Origin: Channallabes apus
Lineage: Eukaryota; Chordata; Actinopteri; Siluriformes; Clariidae
Assembly: GCA_030522415.1 (NCBI GenBank)
Contig: CM060114.1
Span: forward strand, 24,797,804 to 24,861,803
Reading direction: 5' to 3'
DNA length: 64,000 nucleotides
Both the position numbers and the translations under genes were made by a program. Shown one piece after another: positions 34,814 through 46,830 of the stretch (within the stretch, counting starts at the first letter, position 1; each line of letters opens with the position of its first letter). Below the pieces are notes generated by a model. The model saw nothing but the letters and a program-made list of their open reading frames with translations, searched no databases and was not told the origin of the DNA.

Positions 34814-35320
34814 CGTGTGACAAATAGTATTTTTTGTAATTACATTTTTGTTTAATAATATTTATTTTTATAAAAAAAAAAACAGGCAAGCCAAAGAGAA
34901 TATTTAGTTTAAAAGATGCTCTTGTTTTAAGACACTATTGATGAGTGTATGGTTACATGTAAATAAAAAGTCATGTTTGAAAGTAATTCATATTGTGTTG
35001 GCAGGTTTATAGTAACAGCAAACCAGAAATCAGAATATCTGCTGACTGGGTTTTAAGTCATTCATAGTGTTTTGAAGTCTAAATATTTGCAACTTCCTTG
35101 ACATATAGTTTCTTTTTAGCCTGAATTAGATTTAATTACATCAGACGAATATCTATTACCTGTTTATTTTAGTATCATTACATATAAATAAATAATAAAA
35201 AAAAAATAGGCAATAATAATAAAAAAAATGCATTTCTCTAGGGAAATGTTATATCACAAGAAATATCGTTATCGCAATATTCAACAATATCGCATATTTT
35301 CCTAATATCGTGCAGCCCTA
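34233..35320. mobile_element. hAT non-autonomous element nested in the mariner relic
   Basis: A 1088-bp element with ends TATGGCTGCACGATATATCG (left) and, read inward from the right, TAGGGCTGCACGATATTAGG. It is flanked by 8-bp direct repeats GTCCTGAT (34225-34232) and ATCCTGAT (35321-35328), seven of eight matching, as expected for hAT. A GT/GC repeat (34751-34818) sits inside at the same place as in the copy at 45757. No coding capacity seen. Confidence 0.9.
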
Positions 35321-35420
35321 ATCCTGATCTTGCTCCATCAAACTTTTGCCCATTTTGTCCCCTGAAACCAGCTATATGAGGATGAAGATTCCTCATGGTT
35401 TGGCTGTCAGATCAGACTAA
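35321..35420 (+). mobile_element. Mariner transposase relic, part after the hAT insertion
   Basis: After the 8-bp duplication the sequence reads SPDLAPSNFCPFCPL, the mariner motif (YSPDLAPSDY) that carries the third catalytic Asp. Joining across the hAT restores HPSHSPDLAPSN without a gap, which shows that the hAT came later. Confidence 0.75.
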
Positions 35421-36519
35421 AATTATTTTTACGCTTGTTGACGGATAGTTTTGTTGGTATTGGTATTAAAATGTTGAAAAATTAGGCATTTTTCTCTGTT
35501 CAAATAATTAGAACGGTTAATAGTTCTTGCAGACATGATGGCCACCATATTGAATATTTTAAATCTCTCTCTCTCTGTACAAGCCCCAGGTTTAGGTCAT
35601 ATTTTAATGCTAGCTGCACCATGTTAGTGATGGACAGTTTAAAACCACACATCATATGACTCAACTGCAGCTGGCACAATGCTCAATTGATTCTGTTTGG
35701 ATGCATGTTAGTGTTCTGGGGGGTTTAAAAAAAAAAAAAAAAAAAAAAAAAAGTGTATGATGAGTGATAGTGGGACAATAAATAAACAGCATATGCAAGA
35801 TGCATGCTAATTCTCTGCAATGCTACCATCCCATTTCACTCAAACTACAGGACACACAACCACTGCGTTTAAGCGTTTTTGCCACATTAACTTAATGTAG
35901 GTAAAAGGAGGAGGATTATAGGAAACAGAAAGTAACACCAACTGGTAAGTATACGGGAGATCTGGGACGATGTGGGGCTGTTTTTCTTTGTAAGGCCCAT
36001 TAGGATACATCGCATCACAGACTTCATGAAGTACCCTGAAGGTGTTTGTAAAGCCTATGTAGTATACAGGAGGATTAATAACTGTTGAATTAAAATCTGT
36101 CAAGAAGATAACACCATGTTGTGGTTGGATCAAGATCACAGGTAACCAAACTAAAACCCTGTGTCTAAGCTGACAAGGAATGCACAAAATCCTGGAGCAG
36201 CCTGGGAGAACGGCATGAGGTAGACTCAGTCAGGGTGCACGGAGTACTAAATTCAAGGTTGCCAATAATTGAGACACATTAGTTTAATGATTTCTTTCTG
36301 CCCCATGTTTGCGGAAGGTGCCAATAATTCTGCATCTGACAGCATTTTCAATGGAAGAAGAAAGGACAGGCTTGTGCATACATTTCACTGGAATTGGAAT
36401 GAATTGAAGTGTTGTTACTGATATTTGTGGTACAACGCTAAACAAATGTGTGTGTGTTGTGTAAGAACTTGAGGCACTGTTGTGTTTGTGGCCTTCACGT
36501 GCTGCCACCCTGGTCTTAC

Positions 36520-38159
36520 CATTAAACTAGGCTTCTCCACTTTAGGCTTTTCTTTTACTTTTTCTTTCTTCTCTTTCTCCTTCTCCTTCTTCTTCTCCTC
36601 CTTCTCCCTGGGCCGCTCCCTCTCCTTATCTCTTTCCTTCTCCTTGTCTTTCTTCTTCTTTTTCTCCTTTTTGTCCTTCTTCTTGTCCTTCTCCTTGCTC
36701 TTGGTCTCTTTGGGGTGGAACAGTGTTTCAGGGAGGATGGGTTGCAGAGGGGGAAGCATCGAGGGAACACGCAGACAGGCAGAAGGGCTGAAAAGAGGTA
36801 GCGAAGCAGACACGCTTTCCTTGACCGCAAGCGACAGCCTCCTCTCTTCCTTTGCTCCCTTCTCCTTGCCCTTGTCTCTCTTCTCTTTGTCCTTCTTGCT
36901 CTTTTCTTTATCTTTCTTCTTGTCCTTGTGCTTGTCTTTTTCCTTCTTCAGGCCAACACCGTCTCTCCTCTCCTCCACTCCTAGGGATAACTCTGGCCAG
37001 TGAATCTTTCCGTCATCCCCCTGACATCGTTCCTTCTCTCTCTTTTTCTCCTTGTTTTTCTCTTTGTTCTTGCCCTTGTCTTTTCCTTTCTCTTTCAGTC
37101 TGTCCTTGTCCTTCTTTTTCAGTTTGGTTTTGATATCTTTCTTAAGTTTTTTCTTCAGGAGAGACGAAGGCACGGGATCTTTTCGCTCCAGTGGGGGGTT
37201 GAGGATTGGAGGTGGTGGGGTGGGCGGAGACTCGGATGGGGTGGAGAAGTAGGCGGGCTCTGGTGGTGATTGACAGGGCGCAGGAGGTCCCTGGTTAGCC
37301 TTTCTGATGACCTCGTCTATGGAGTCATCCATGGTCCAGCGGTTCGGGACGGCCGAGAGCGACGTTGGCGGGTGCATCATGTGCGGGTGTTTTACACCAA
37401 GGACGGGTGGAGGTTTTGGTTGTGCGAGCGTATGTTTGGGTATGTGTTTGGGCGGGCTCTTTGGAAGCCCCTCGCTGTCTGAGTCCGAGTCATATGCGAA
37501 CGGGTCGGGCACACCCACTCCACCCTCGCACGCCCTGGCGATAACGGCCGCAATAGAGTCCTCGATGGCCTCGTCTTTGAGCTCGACGTCCTGCGAAACA
37601 TCTTCTGTGTTAGGAAGCAACCATCCCCGTCCTAACTGTGTGGGCCCTGGCCGAGGGCTCCGGGGGCTTCTGGGTCTCCCAGGAGACCTTTTCCCTGCCT
37701 TCTGTGCACTCTTGGGTGGAGTCACTGAAGAAGGTCGAGCAGACACGGCAGGAGGGGTGGAGCCAATCACTCTCTTGGGTGATTTATTCTTCTGACGAGC
37801 AGGAGAAAGTGAAGGCAGTTTCGGTTTTTGCCCTGGCATTGGGGTCAACGCAGCGGGGCGAAGAATTTCGATGGGCGGCGTCGGGGAAGGGGAGCGTGCC
37901 ATGTGCTGGGTGTTGAGTAAAATGAGAGGTTCTCGAGGCTCAAAACTCCATTCGGGGCTGCTTCCCGGCTTGGTGCCCATGCGAGGACGCTTGGCAGCAG
38001 GTAAAAGACCTTCGGGTCTGGGGCTATCTGAGCCACGCGGGCCGAGCCAGTTCTCGTCGTTCTCTTCATCCTCGCCGTCCTCTTCCTCGCCAAGAGAGAC
38101 CTGCATGGCCTCAGCAGATGTGCCCATGTCGGCAGGGACTGGTTCCTCCTCCTCTTCAT
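36520..38159 (-). CDS. TAF3: TAF3 large internal exon (acidic and Lys/Glu-rich central region)
   Basis: A 1640-bp exon: two bases finishing a split codon (probably Asp), then 546 codons ending PSLM at an ATG followed by donor gtaagac. Residues 1-36 are acidic (EEEEEPVPADMGTSAEAMQV and so on), as at the start of human exon 3. Residues 199-230 (EDSIAAVIARACEGG, PDPFAYDSDSDSEG) and 272-288 (NRWTMDDSIDEVIRKAN) are two TAF3 signature islands. Residues 334-446 and 484-542 are Lys/Glu-rich, likely helical and disordered in isolation, separated by a conserved hydrophobic island at 451-481 (SLPLFSPSACLRVPSMLPP). The acceptor is gtgtgtgtctcag. Antisense Ser/Leu/Phe-rich open frames over this exon are codon shadows. 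The histone-fold domain, which pairs with TAF10 in TFIID, is encoded upstream outside the window. Confidence 0.96.
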
Positions 38160-38699
38160 CTGAGACACACACAAACAGAGGACACATATTTAGAAAATAT
38201 ATTTTACACACACATTCATATCCTGTCCCTACTTTCACAGGGAACACTTGAAACACACTACACTTTTCATGTACATGCTTACTGACTGGAGCACATCTGT
38301 AGCCTTGCAGTACTCAGTGTGGACCAACCACTAACCAGATATTATTTGGGTGGTGAACATATTCGTGTCACCGATAGGTCAGGAGACCATATCCATCAAG
38401 CGGTAGCATGCAACAGTGAGAGTTGATACAACTGGACGATCATGTGCACTCTTTAGTGTATGAACAGAATTGATGCTGAAAGGAGCAACGCAATATTAAC
38501 CATGTTGGAGTATCATTTCACAAAAGCTGGTTATCACAGCAGAAGATCGAAGTCAATCACAGCACAACAACAAGGAGCACATGCCGCTCCTGCAGGAGAG
38601 TAATCTCAAGCCAAATCAAACTTTTCTAATATTTCCCAGTGCTTCAGACTAGGTGTGTATGCAGACACACACACACACACATATCCCAGGCTACTGTGC

Positions 38700-39140
38700 T
38701 GCTGGTTAAGCGTGGGTGTCAGAAGCACATAGGAGGACAGCCGTTCTCCTCTGACATCCTCCATTATAAATAGTGTAATCTATATGGTAATACTGTTGTA
38801 TTCTATAGGCGCTGAATGGGGATGAGATAACATTGTGACTTTGGGCTTTTCTTCCGCTATGGTAATAGTTATCAAAGGTTATTTGGGAATGGCGCGTCAG
38901 CCGTGCCGTGATTGGCCGAGCATGGTTATTTATGATATGAATTATGATAAAGATGATGTCTTTGCTTCTGCCGTGCTCTCCACGAGGAGCCTCGTCGCAC
39001 AATAAATTGCGATCGTTAATCACCGCTGGCTTTGTGCTGCCGTGATTACGAGCCTCCGCCGCTGCGCCGTAATAAGAATTTTTATTTAAAGGAAGAATAT
39101 GGATTTGTCATTGCCTCCTCAGCGCAAATGAAACTGACAA
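38700..39140. promoter_or_regulatory. Candidate conserved non-coding island in TAF3 intron
   Basis: Unique sequence 540 bp 5' of the large exon with dense binding-site-like words: TGATTGGCCGAG, ATCAAAGGTTATTTGG, TTAATCACC, CAATAAATTGCGATCG. No codon structure. A role as a GATA3- or TAF3-domain enhancer is inference. Confidence 0.33.
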
Positions 39141-39737
39141 TATTTCACGACATTGACATTTAATTAATTTATTTTTTTAAATTGAGAGAGGAAGAGAAAG
39201 TACGCACAATATTTGCATTTTATGGCTTTATCCTCATTTTCCTGCTTCTCTGAGTATCTCTCTCCTAAAAATAATGTAAGCGACTTTAATGACTCGTATA
39301 GCAGAGGCACTAACAGGAAAAGAAAGAAAGTAAGGGAAGGAGAGATAGAGAAAGCACAGTGCAGTGTGAGAAGACAGAGAAATTATAAATAAAGAGACAA
39401 TGAGAAGACGGAAAAGGAATAAAAGACGGAAGGGAGAAGAACTGTGATGACAGGAATGAAAGAAAACAAGGATGGAAGAATGAAAGCAGCGAGAAAAAAA
39501 ACAAAACAGAAAATGTTTCAAAAGATGTCAATATCCTCTTACGTGTAAGAGAACAAAAGTAAGGAAATGAACAAAAGAAAACTTGAGAGAGCTGTGTTTA
39601 TAATCGGCAAGTGCAGAGGCCATGATTACATTACAGAATACTTGATTAAGCCGACACTTTATTCTTGGTCTGTGCACTACAACGGTGACAAAACCATGTC
39701 TTCATCGATGTGACTATGCACATTGGTAACGTCATGC

Positions 39738-40165
39738 TGGAACATACTTTACAGGGTCACCAAGTCTATTCCAGACGACTCGGGGGGGGGGGGGGGGGGG
39801 AAATCAAGCAGGGTACACCTTGGTCTGGGTACCAATCCATCGCAGGACACACACACACTCACTCACTCACATACAGAATGATTGAGTTAGAGGAACTGAA
39901 AGGCCCAAACTTGTTCCAGTATGACGAGGGCACTGTGCACAAAACCAGAGTTGGTTCGTCAATGTCACACAAACTATGCAGTTTGGCAACACCGATTTGC
40001 CTAATTTGCGTGTTTTTGAGGAAACTGAAGTACCTGGAGGAAACCAACCACGCATGGTGGGGGGGAGACATGGAAACTCCACTCACAGACACGAGGCAGG
40101 GAATCGAACCCTTGATCCTGGAGGTGCAAGGTGACGGTGCTAACCACTACACCGCCGTGCTGCCC
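39738..40165 (-). mobile_element. tRNA-derived SINE, same family as 8357
   Basis: On the minus strand the head GGGCAGCACGGCGGTGTAGT then GGTTAGCAC and a B-box GGGTTCGATTCCC (40099-40111) are seen. The body includes GGTTGGTTTCCTCCAGG and CCTGCGATGGATTGGTACCC. A 19-G run (39782-39800) and CA/GAGT repeats interrupt it. The tail near 39740 reads GGTGACCCTGTAAAG. Confidence 0.82.
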
Positions 40166-40194
40166 TTTTGGTTCCAGTAAAGGCAAATTGTATG

Positions 40195-40728
40195 AGGTGG
40201 TTCAAAAAGTTCTGTAACACGGCAACAGATACGGAAAGGCAAGGCTAAACGCAGTCCCATCGAGCACCGACCTTCATAAGTCAGAGTGCCAAAAGATCCT
40301 ATCCGGCGTACATCGGGAGCTGTGCAACTGGTGATATTCTGACCACGTGAGTAACATGCGTTAGAAGGAACATCGCGTCGAAGTTTGCCAAAACTTCTGT
40401 CCGTGTGCCGTGAATGACCAGTCCTTCATGTCGAGGATCACTACAAGTGACGGAACTTAGATGTAATGGTACGACCCTGAGACGAAACAACAGTCTTTAC
40501 AGCGGAATAGCTCTTCATCTCCAAGGCGAGGCAGGCCCGCAGCTCGACCAAGCTCTTATCGTCTTATCTGACCAAGACTCATTGTCTTTGTCGAGATTTG
40601 TGGCATTTTTCCAGGCTGTCAAGGACAAATTCTTAGTCAAGGTTTTGAGGCATCTGTGGGAGGACGTGTGGCAAAAGTGACCGGATCTGTGATGCGCGAA
40701 TCTCAAAACGTTTTGATACGCCCTCGTA
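40195..40728. mobile_element. Short mariner-like element
   Basis: Left end TGAGGTGGTTCAAAAAGTTC and right end, read inward, CGAGGGCGTATCAAAACGTT, resembling family B ends, with TA next to each end. Internal sequence is 530 bp with no intact frame; the open frames in it are shorter than a transposase and carry no recognised motif. Confidence 0.5.
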
Positions 40729-41512
40729 ATTTTACAGCAAACAAAGACATTCTAGCCAAACGTCTGCATCTAACTTTGTGTTATTTTTTTTTCTCCTCTT
40801 TGATTTTAGAAGAACTGAACTGAACTTTTAACCCTAATAGGGCACTAACTGAAATATTTAGAAATTACAAATTTCAAGTTTTTTTGAAAACATGACAGAC
40901 TTCCACCACACACTGTCCTCATACACAAGACAATCAGGGCACAAATAAAACCATTTTCCCCATCACCTTGTTTCCAGTTGTAGAAATACTATGTTAAATC
41001 TCTTAAAATGACTTTAGGTATTGTGGTGTGATATCCTTGAGGTATTGCTCATCTCTGCCTCAGCTGTTCCGCATCGTGGCCTCCTGTAATCACAAACTAC
41101 CCTTTCATGCCAGTATCAAAAATAAACCCACCTTCTTTTAAAATTTGTCACTGGAGGGGGGAGAAAAAAAAAAAAGCATCACAAACACACACACACACAC
41201 GTGAGTCATAATTGATTGTGTCATTTACAAACGGGAGAAAGAGTACAGACAGGACGTGATAACGGGAGAAAGCCGCAAAGCCAAAAATGGCACGGAGAAA
41301 TGAAAACAAGCTCAGACGCACGTTGGGAAGTAATTAAAATGGGGAGATAAGAGAACGACAGAGGTTGGGGAAGCGGAGGAAGAGAGAAGGAGAGGGGCGA
41401 GAGCATGAGTGAGAGAGAAAGAACACAAACAAACTGGAAAATGGTCACTCCTGTCTCACGAAATTGATTGGCTCTCGAGTCTCATTGCAACACTGAACGC
41501 TCTTACTCGCTC

Positions 41513-41517
<5 letters not shown>

Positions 41518-41570
<53 letters not shown>
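41518..41570. repeat. (CA)n microsatellite
   Basis: Pure CA run of about 53 bp. Confidence 0.97.
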
Positions 41571-41572
<2 letters not shown>

Positions 41573-41649
41573 TGTGCTCAGGTAAAATAAATTTGGGACT
41601 AAATTCATATGACTTCCATTAAGATCCCTGACCGCACCTCTGTTCTTCT

Positions 41650-41800
41650 CCGCTGCCATCTGGAGCCTGGATTAAGGCTCCCTGTAATTAACACTGGCTC
41701 ATTTATTGGGCTCCAATCAATGAGCAGGAGAATCGCTGGTCCAAACGAGAAAAAGATAAGAAGCTTTTAATGTTCTGCCTCTGTATGGTCATGGCACAAT
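41650..41800. promoter_or_regulatory. Candidate conserved non-coding island
   Basis: Unique segment with CTGTAATTAACACTGG, GCTCCAATCAATGAGC (a near-palindrome) and AAAAAGATAAGAAGC (GATA site). Coding potential absent. Confidence 0.3.
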
Positions 41801-41883
41801 TACTAACATCTGAGAGTGCTCTTCGGCTGTGTCCATGTGCGTTCACACAACCTGTAGGAGTTTAATATAATCGGGTCAAATCA

Positions 41884-42795
41884 GTGTACCCTACTGCTAC
41901 CTTGCTAGTACTGGGTTGGACCCCTTTTAACCCTCAGAACTACCTTAATTCAGTCTGTATTCACATGATCATGACCATCCCGCATTGGCTGCTGATTTGT
42001 TGGCTAAGCATGCATGATGTGAGTCTTCCCGTCTCAACTGGCTTGAGATCTGGTGAACGTGGAGCTGATTGGAATTCAAAGAACAAGGTTTGAGTTGATT
42101 CTAGGAGACGTAATTCTCGTGACATGGTGTGTTATCCTGTGGTCATAAAGCGATGGACATGATCATCAACGATAGAATGTGGGATTCAAGACGATGCTCA
42201 GTTGGTACTAAGGGGACCAAAGTGTGCTAAGAAAATATCCCCCCACCATTATGAGCCTGGACCGCTGCTACAAGGCAGGATAGATCCATACTTTCATGTT
42301 TATGCCAAATTCTGACCACACAAACTGAACGTCTCAGCAGAAACTGAGACTCTTCAGACCAGGCAACATCTCCCAATCATCTGTTGTCCAAGTTTGGTGA
42401 GTCCATGCGAACTGTAGCCTCAGTTTTCTTTACAGGAGTGGCATCCGGTGTGGTCTTCTGCTGCTGTAGCTCATCTGCTTCAAGGTTCGACTCGGAGATG
42501 CTCTTCAGCAGTTCTGCTCTGATCTCTGGCATAAACAAAGGCATTTTTTTCACACCGAGAACTGCGGCTCTTTTTCAGAACATTCTCTGTAAACCCTAGA
42601 GATGATTGTACCCAGTAGATCAGCAGCTTCAGAAATACTCACACCAGCACCAATAACCATGCCTTGTTCAAAATTTTTCTTCCCTATTCTGATGCTTGGT
42701 TTGAACCTGCTTCTCCTCCTCAGAGTGTCTACATGCCTGAAGGTACAGAGCTGCTGCCATGTGATTGGCTGATTAGATATTTGCGTACACGATGA
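41884..42795 (-). mobile_element. Decayed Tc1-like transposase gene
   Basis: Minus-strand translation in shifting frames gives Tc1-like landmarks: DVAWSEESQFLLRRS (near 42330-42375), HKHESMDLSCLV, FS-HTLVPLVP-EHRL and QDNTPCHE (near 42110-42140). The expected WSDES has become WSEES, so the first catalytic Asp is Glu. Several stops and internal gaps are present. The plus-strand text GTACTGGGTTGGACCCC and TAAACCCTAGAGATGATTGT is typical of a widespread fish Tc1-like repeat. Confidence 0.8.
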
Positions 42796-43689
42796 ACCGT
42801 GCTTTGATTCTATATAAACTTCATAGCCAACAGTTTGTGGACAACTAAAACATCACACCAGTATGTGAGGCTTCCTCAAACTAATTGTATACGGTAGTAG
42901 CAATTGTATAGAAAGTCTTTGCAAGCTGTAGTATTGATTTTTCACTGGAGGGATTTATGATTGGACAGAGCCCCATGAAGACGAGGCCTGCCAAGGTTTG
43001 TTTTAGAAAAACTTCAGTATCCAGCAACACAACCCTTACCTCAACCCCACTGCACACCTGAAATAATTAAACTGAAATAAACCCAGACCTGCCCCCTGGC
43101 CTTCTTGTTGAACGTCAGTGCCTGACTTCTCTAATGCTCTTGTAGCTGAATGAACACAAATCCCCACTCCAAAATCGAGAGGAAAGTCTTCCCAGAAAAG
43201 TGGAGGTTATGATAAGCAGTTAAATCATAGAACATGATGCGTAAAATACATTGCATGGGTGCACGACTCCCATGGTGTCCAAGGACGTTTCGCCCTATAG
43301 TGTAGGTGTAGATGATCGGTTTTAAGGTAGTACAGACAAGGAACACAAATTTGGGAACAGGCTGCTTTAGTTGGAAGTGTTTTTAGGCAGTTTCCCCCCT
43401 CTCTCAAAATAAAGGATGTAAACTGCGGCGAATTGAAAAAGAGCATTAGGCGTCCCTCTCAGAGAAGCCGTTTCCTTCAAATGACAGAGGAACACCTCGG
43501 AATTGAATGGTATTATGCTAGTTTAATAGATGGTAATAAAGTAATAAAAACACAAACTGCTACAAGGCCTGCTCTGATTCAGGATTAATTAAAAAACTAA
43601 CAACAACAAAAAAGAAACGATACGCCGAACTTCGATACACACTCAAACCATCAGCAGTGCATCAGTCCCACTGCTGCAATTACCTGAAG

Positions 43690-43810
43690 GAGATTACAAA
43701 ATCAATTAGTGTAAATTTAAGTGTTATCATACCACTGAGGCAAATTAAATATATCTATTTTCAGAGAGACGGCAGATTTTAAGGCCGAGGCGGATCAATG
43801 TTAATACGGA
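43690..43810. promoter_or_regulatory. Candidate conserved non-coding island
   Basis: Unique stretch with ACAAAATCAATTAGTG, AAGTGTTATCATACC and GCAAATTAAATATATC homeobox/GATA-like words between repeat-poor flanks. Judged by texture only. Confidence 0.25.
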
Positions 43811-44589
43811 TAGCAAAAAAAGTGACTCGCAGATCAATACAGACTCGAGAGAACACTACAGCGCAAAAAAAAGTGTCTAAGATTTAGACTCTTACAGGAA
43901 TACCTTCTATAAAGAATGATGTACACACACAAAATCAGGAATTCATGTTGGTTACGAAGACCTTGCACCTTGGCAAAGCCGGTCATCCATGCTGGAAGAA
44001 ATTTGGGACAAATGGTTTTGCTCTTGACAATACTGTTCTTGCAAGAACTATTTCAGAACAGCTGATCTATGTGTCTTAAAATAAGTATGACTGGTGCTGC
44101 TGTTACTTAGTGCGTTACTTTATAGTTTAGAAAAAGAAAAAAAGAATCCAGTATTGCTCTAGAATATGGGAACATAGATCACTAAACAAAAACATTGAAT
44201 TAAAGGTGCAGTATTTTGACTGGTACTGCTGACGACAAATGTCCTAACGCTGACGTTTCGAAACTATGGCACAGCAGCCTCTGTGATGAATATCTGCACT
44301 AGATTTCTTTGTCTGTGAATATTCCTAAATACATGTTCTTGTTTGTTTGTTCTCACTTGAAATCGTATTCTCACCGACAACTCACATGCACTTTAATTCG
44401 GATACTGAACAATTCAAGCCCGAAGAGTTAAAGTCACCCTTCAAGCTCATACCCCAAGTGTGCTCTGTTCTTCTTATCATTCTTATAAGAAAAACTTTAG
44501 TGAAGTTTGTTCTTTGAATTTGTGTTACTTGAAAAAACTTCGACCTTGCTTGCTGCAATACACACACATATATATATATATATATTTAT

Positions 44590-44850
44590 TTATTCTCAGG
44601 CTGCAGACCCCCTTAACCTCTCCGCTCTCATGACCTTCATGTCCAGGGGAGATTTTGTGGGGGGGAATTTCAGAGGCTTCCGCCTGTAACTTATTCAAGA
44701 AAAGCTCTGAATAATTGTCCCGCAATATGAGTCTGGCTGATTAATTGCCTGTGATAAGAACTGCTGCGTTCTCTCGCTCCCTCTTCCCCCCCTTTCACTG
44801 CAAGGCCTTCTACCACAGCCTACTGATTCTCCTAATCACCCCAGTGTACC
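44590..44850. promoter_or_regulatory. Candidate conserved non-coding island
   Basis: Unique segment with CTCTGAATAATTGTCC, GCTGATTAATTGCCTGTG and GATAAGAAC words; no splice-bounded frame found. Confidence 0.28.
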
Positions 44851-45244
44851 ATCAAACACCCTGCAGTGTACGTGTGTGTGTATATATGTGTGTGTATATG
44901 TGTGTGTATGCGCGCAGCAATGCAGTGCAGCACTGCGTAAGAGAAAAAAAAAAAAAGGAGGAAAGAAAAAGTTTTCAGTCGTAGGGCAGATGTTGGATTT
45001 TTCTTGTTCCGGTGACCGCTGTGACCTGTACGCACGCACAGCAGTGACGAATGGGGGGCCGGTACACCGTGTTTAACACAACTGGCCTGAAAAAGGTGCT
45101 CTTGGGGTAAAGACCGCGGGATGATAAATGATGTATTGCATAAATAAAAGTAAATCGTGTGGGAGGCGTAAAAGTTTCTTTTAACTGTTTACCGATAAAC
45201 ACACAGGGCGTTTGTCACAGCGTCAAAGTGTTACGTGATTATAT

Positions 45245-45248
<4 letters not shown>

Positions 45249-45291
<43 letters not shown>
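45249..45291. repeat. (CA)n microsatellite
   Basis: Pure CA run followed by TATACATATATC. Confidence 0.95.
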
Positions 45292-45297
<6 letters not shown>

Positions 45298-45756
45298 TAT
45301 ATCTATATACACACTCCCGAGCTATTTTATCTGCAACACCTGCACGACTATTTATACAGGCGACTGTCCAGTCTTTCAATCGTGTAGCAGAATCACAACA
45401 TATAAAATCACATAAATACAGGTCAAGAATTTTGTGTTCATGTACAAATCAAACACCAGAATGTGGAATCTGGACTTGCGGGATTTTTACACGCTACACA
45501 AATAGAGTTTACACAGAATGGTGCAGGGAAAAAAAAAAAAACTTGGTGAGAACAAACAGGTCTTCAGATGAGAATGGCCAAACTGGTTTGAACTGATAGA
45601 AAGGCAAGAATAACTCATGAAGAACGACTCTTTACAATCGTGGTGGGTAGAACAGCATCTCACGATGCGCAAAACGTCAAAACCTAGGTGCAGAGAGCTA
45701 CAAGAGCACATCACAACATCAGGTCCACAGTAGGGACAAGCTCGTTGTACCTGGAC

Positions 45757-46259
45757 TAGGGCTGCACGATATATCGAAAAAAAATCGTTATCGCGATAAT
45801 GGCATGCGCGATAACCATATCGCAAAGAGTTGCGATAAATTATTTATGTGCCAAGCATTTGTGTCCCCAAATTTGACCAATCAGATGGGCCCTTACTATG
45901 TTTATACCCGTTTATATATATATCTTCATACTTCATTCTGTCGCGAACTAACCCCGGATGATCAGAAGACTTAGCGATTAGCCGTTAGCCCTTTGTAACG
46001 TGCACGGTAAACCCAAACGCGGAAGGAAGCGAGTAGGCAGGAAAACCACGCGAATTAGTTTAAGGACTCTCTCAGAAGGGGAGCAACGGAAAAACACACA
46101 TTTAACCCGCGTCCTATAAACACACACTCGAATCAGAAAGTAAACAATCTGCACCGACATGCACGAACTCAGTGACTAAGCATGTGGTGGTTTGTTTACT
46201 CCTCTTATACTTCCTGGTTCGTGACCATATTACTTCCGGGTCCTAGTGCCGGTCGCGGA

Positions 46260-46322
<63 letters not shown>

Positions 46323-46822
46323 ACAAATAGTATTTTTTTAATTTAATTTTTGTTTAATAATATTTATTTTTATTAAAAAAAAAAAACAGGCAAGCCAAAG
46401 AGAATATTTTGTTTAAAAGATGCTCTTGTTTTAAGACACTATTGATGAGTGTATGGTTACATGTAAATAAAAAGTCATGTTTGAAAGTAATTCATATTGT
46501 GTTGGCAGGTTTATAGTAACAGCAAACCAGGAGTCAGAATATCTGCTGAGGGTTTTAAGTCATTCATAGTGTTTTGAAGTCTAAATATTTGCAACTTCCT
46601 TGACATATAGTTTCTTTTTAGCCTAAATTAGATTTAATTACATCAGACGAATATCTGTTACCTGTTTATTTTAGTATGATCATTACATATAAATAAATAA
46701 TAAAAAAATAGGCAAAAATAATAATAAAAATACATTTCTCTAGGGAAATGTTATATCACAAGAAATATCGTTATCGCAATATTCAACAATATCGCATATT
46801 TTCCTAATATCGTGCAGCCCTA
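45757..46822. mobile_element. hAT non-autonomous element, intact ends and perfect target duplication
   Basis: A 1066-bp copy of the same family as 34233-35320, starting TAGGGCTGCACGATATATCG and ending TATCGTGCAGCCCTA. It is flanked by a perfect 8-bp duplication ACCTGGAC (45749-45756 and 46823-46830). It contains a long GT repeat at 46264-46321. The internal sequence aligns with the other copy throughout, including the CAGGCAAGCCAAAGAG block. The perfect duplication suggests a fairly recent insertion. Confidence 0.95.
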
Positions 46823-46830
46823 ACCTGGAC

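Larger units (their letters stand above)
21705..36519 (-). other. TAF3: TAF3 14.8-kb intron with minisatellite and nested transposons
   Basis: Bounded by the donor gtaagac below 36520 and the CT-rich acceptor above 21704. The part 21730-25017 has no recognised gene or repeat beyond GA-rich sequence at 21710-21960 and a CpG-bearing stretch near 23550-24010. The part 25018-35420 is almost wholly tandem repeat and transposon sequence. 35420-36500 is diffuse repeat-like sequence with Tc1-like end fragments (for example tgccaataattgag near 36258) and a 26-bp A run at 35727-35752. Confidence 0.85.

Noticed and set aside
35840..36187. 115-codon minus-strand open frame
   Set aside because: No recognised domain, and the surrounding text looks like an interspersed repeat with Tc1-like end fragments.
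36482..37269. Ser/Phe/Leu-rich plus-strand frames
   Set aside because: Complement of the Lys/Glu-rich TAF3 exon; codon shadow.
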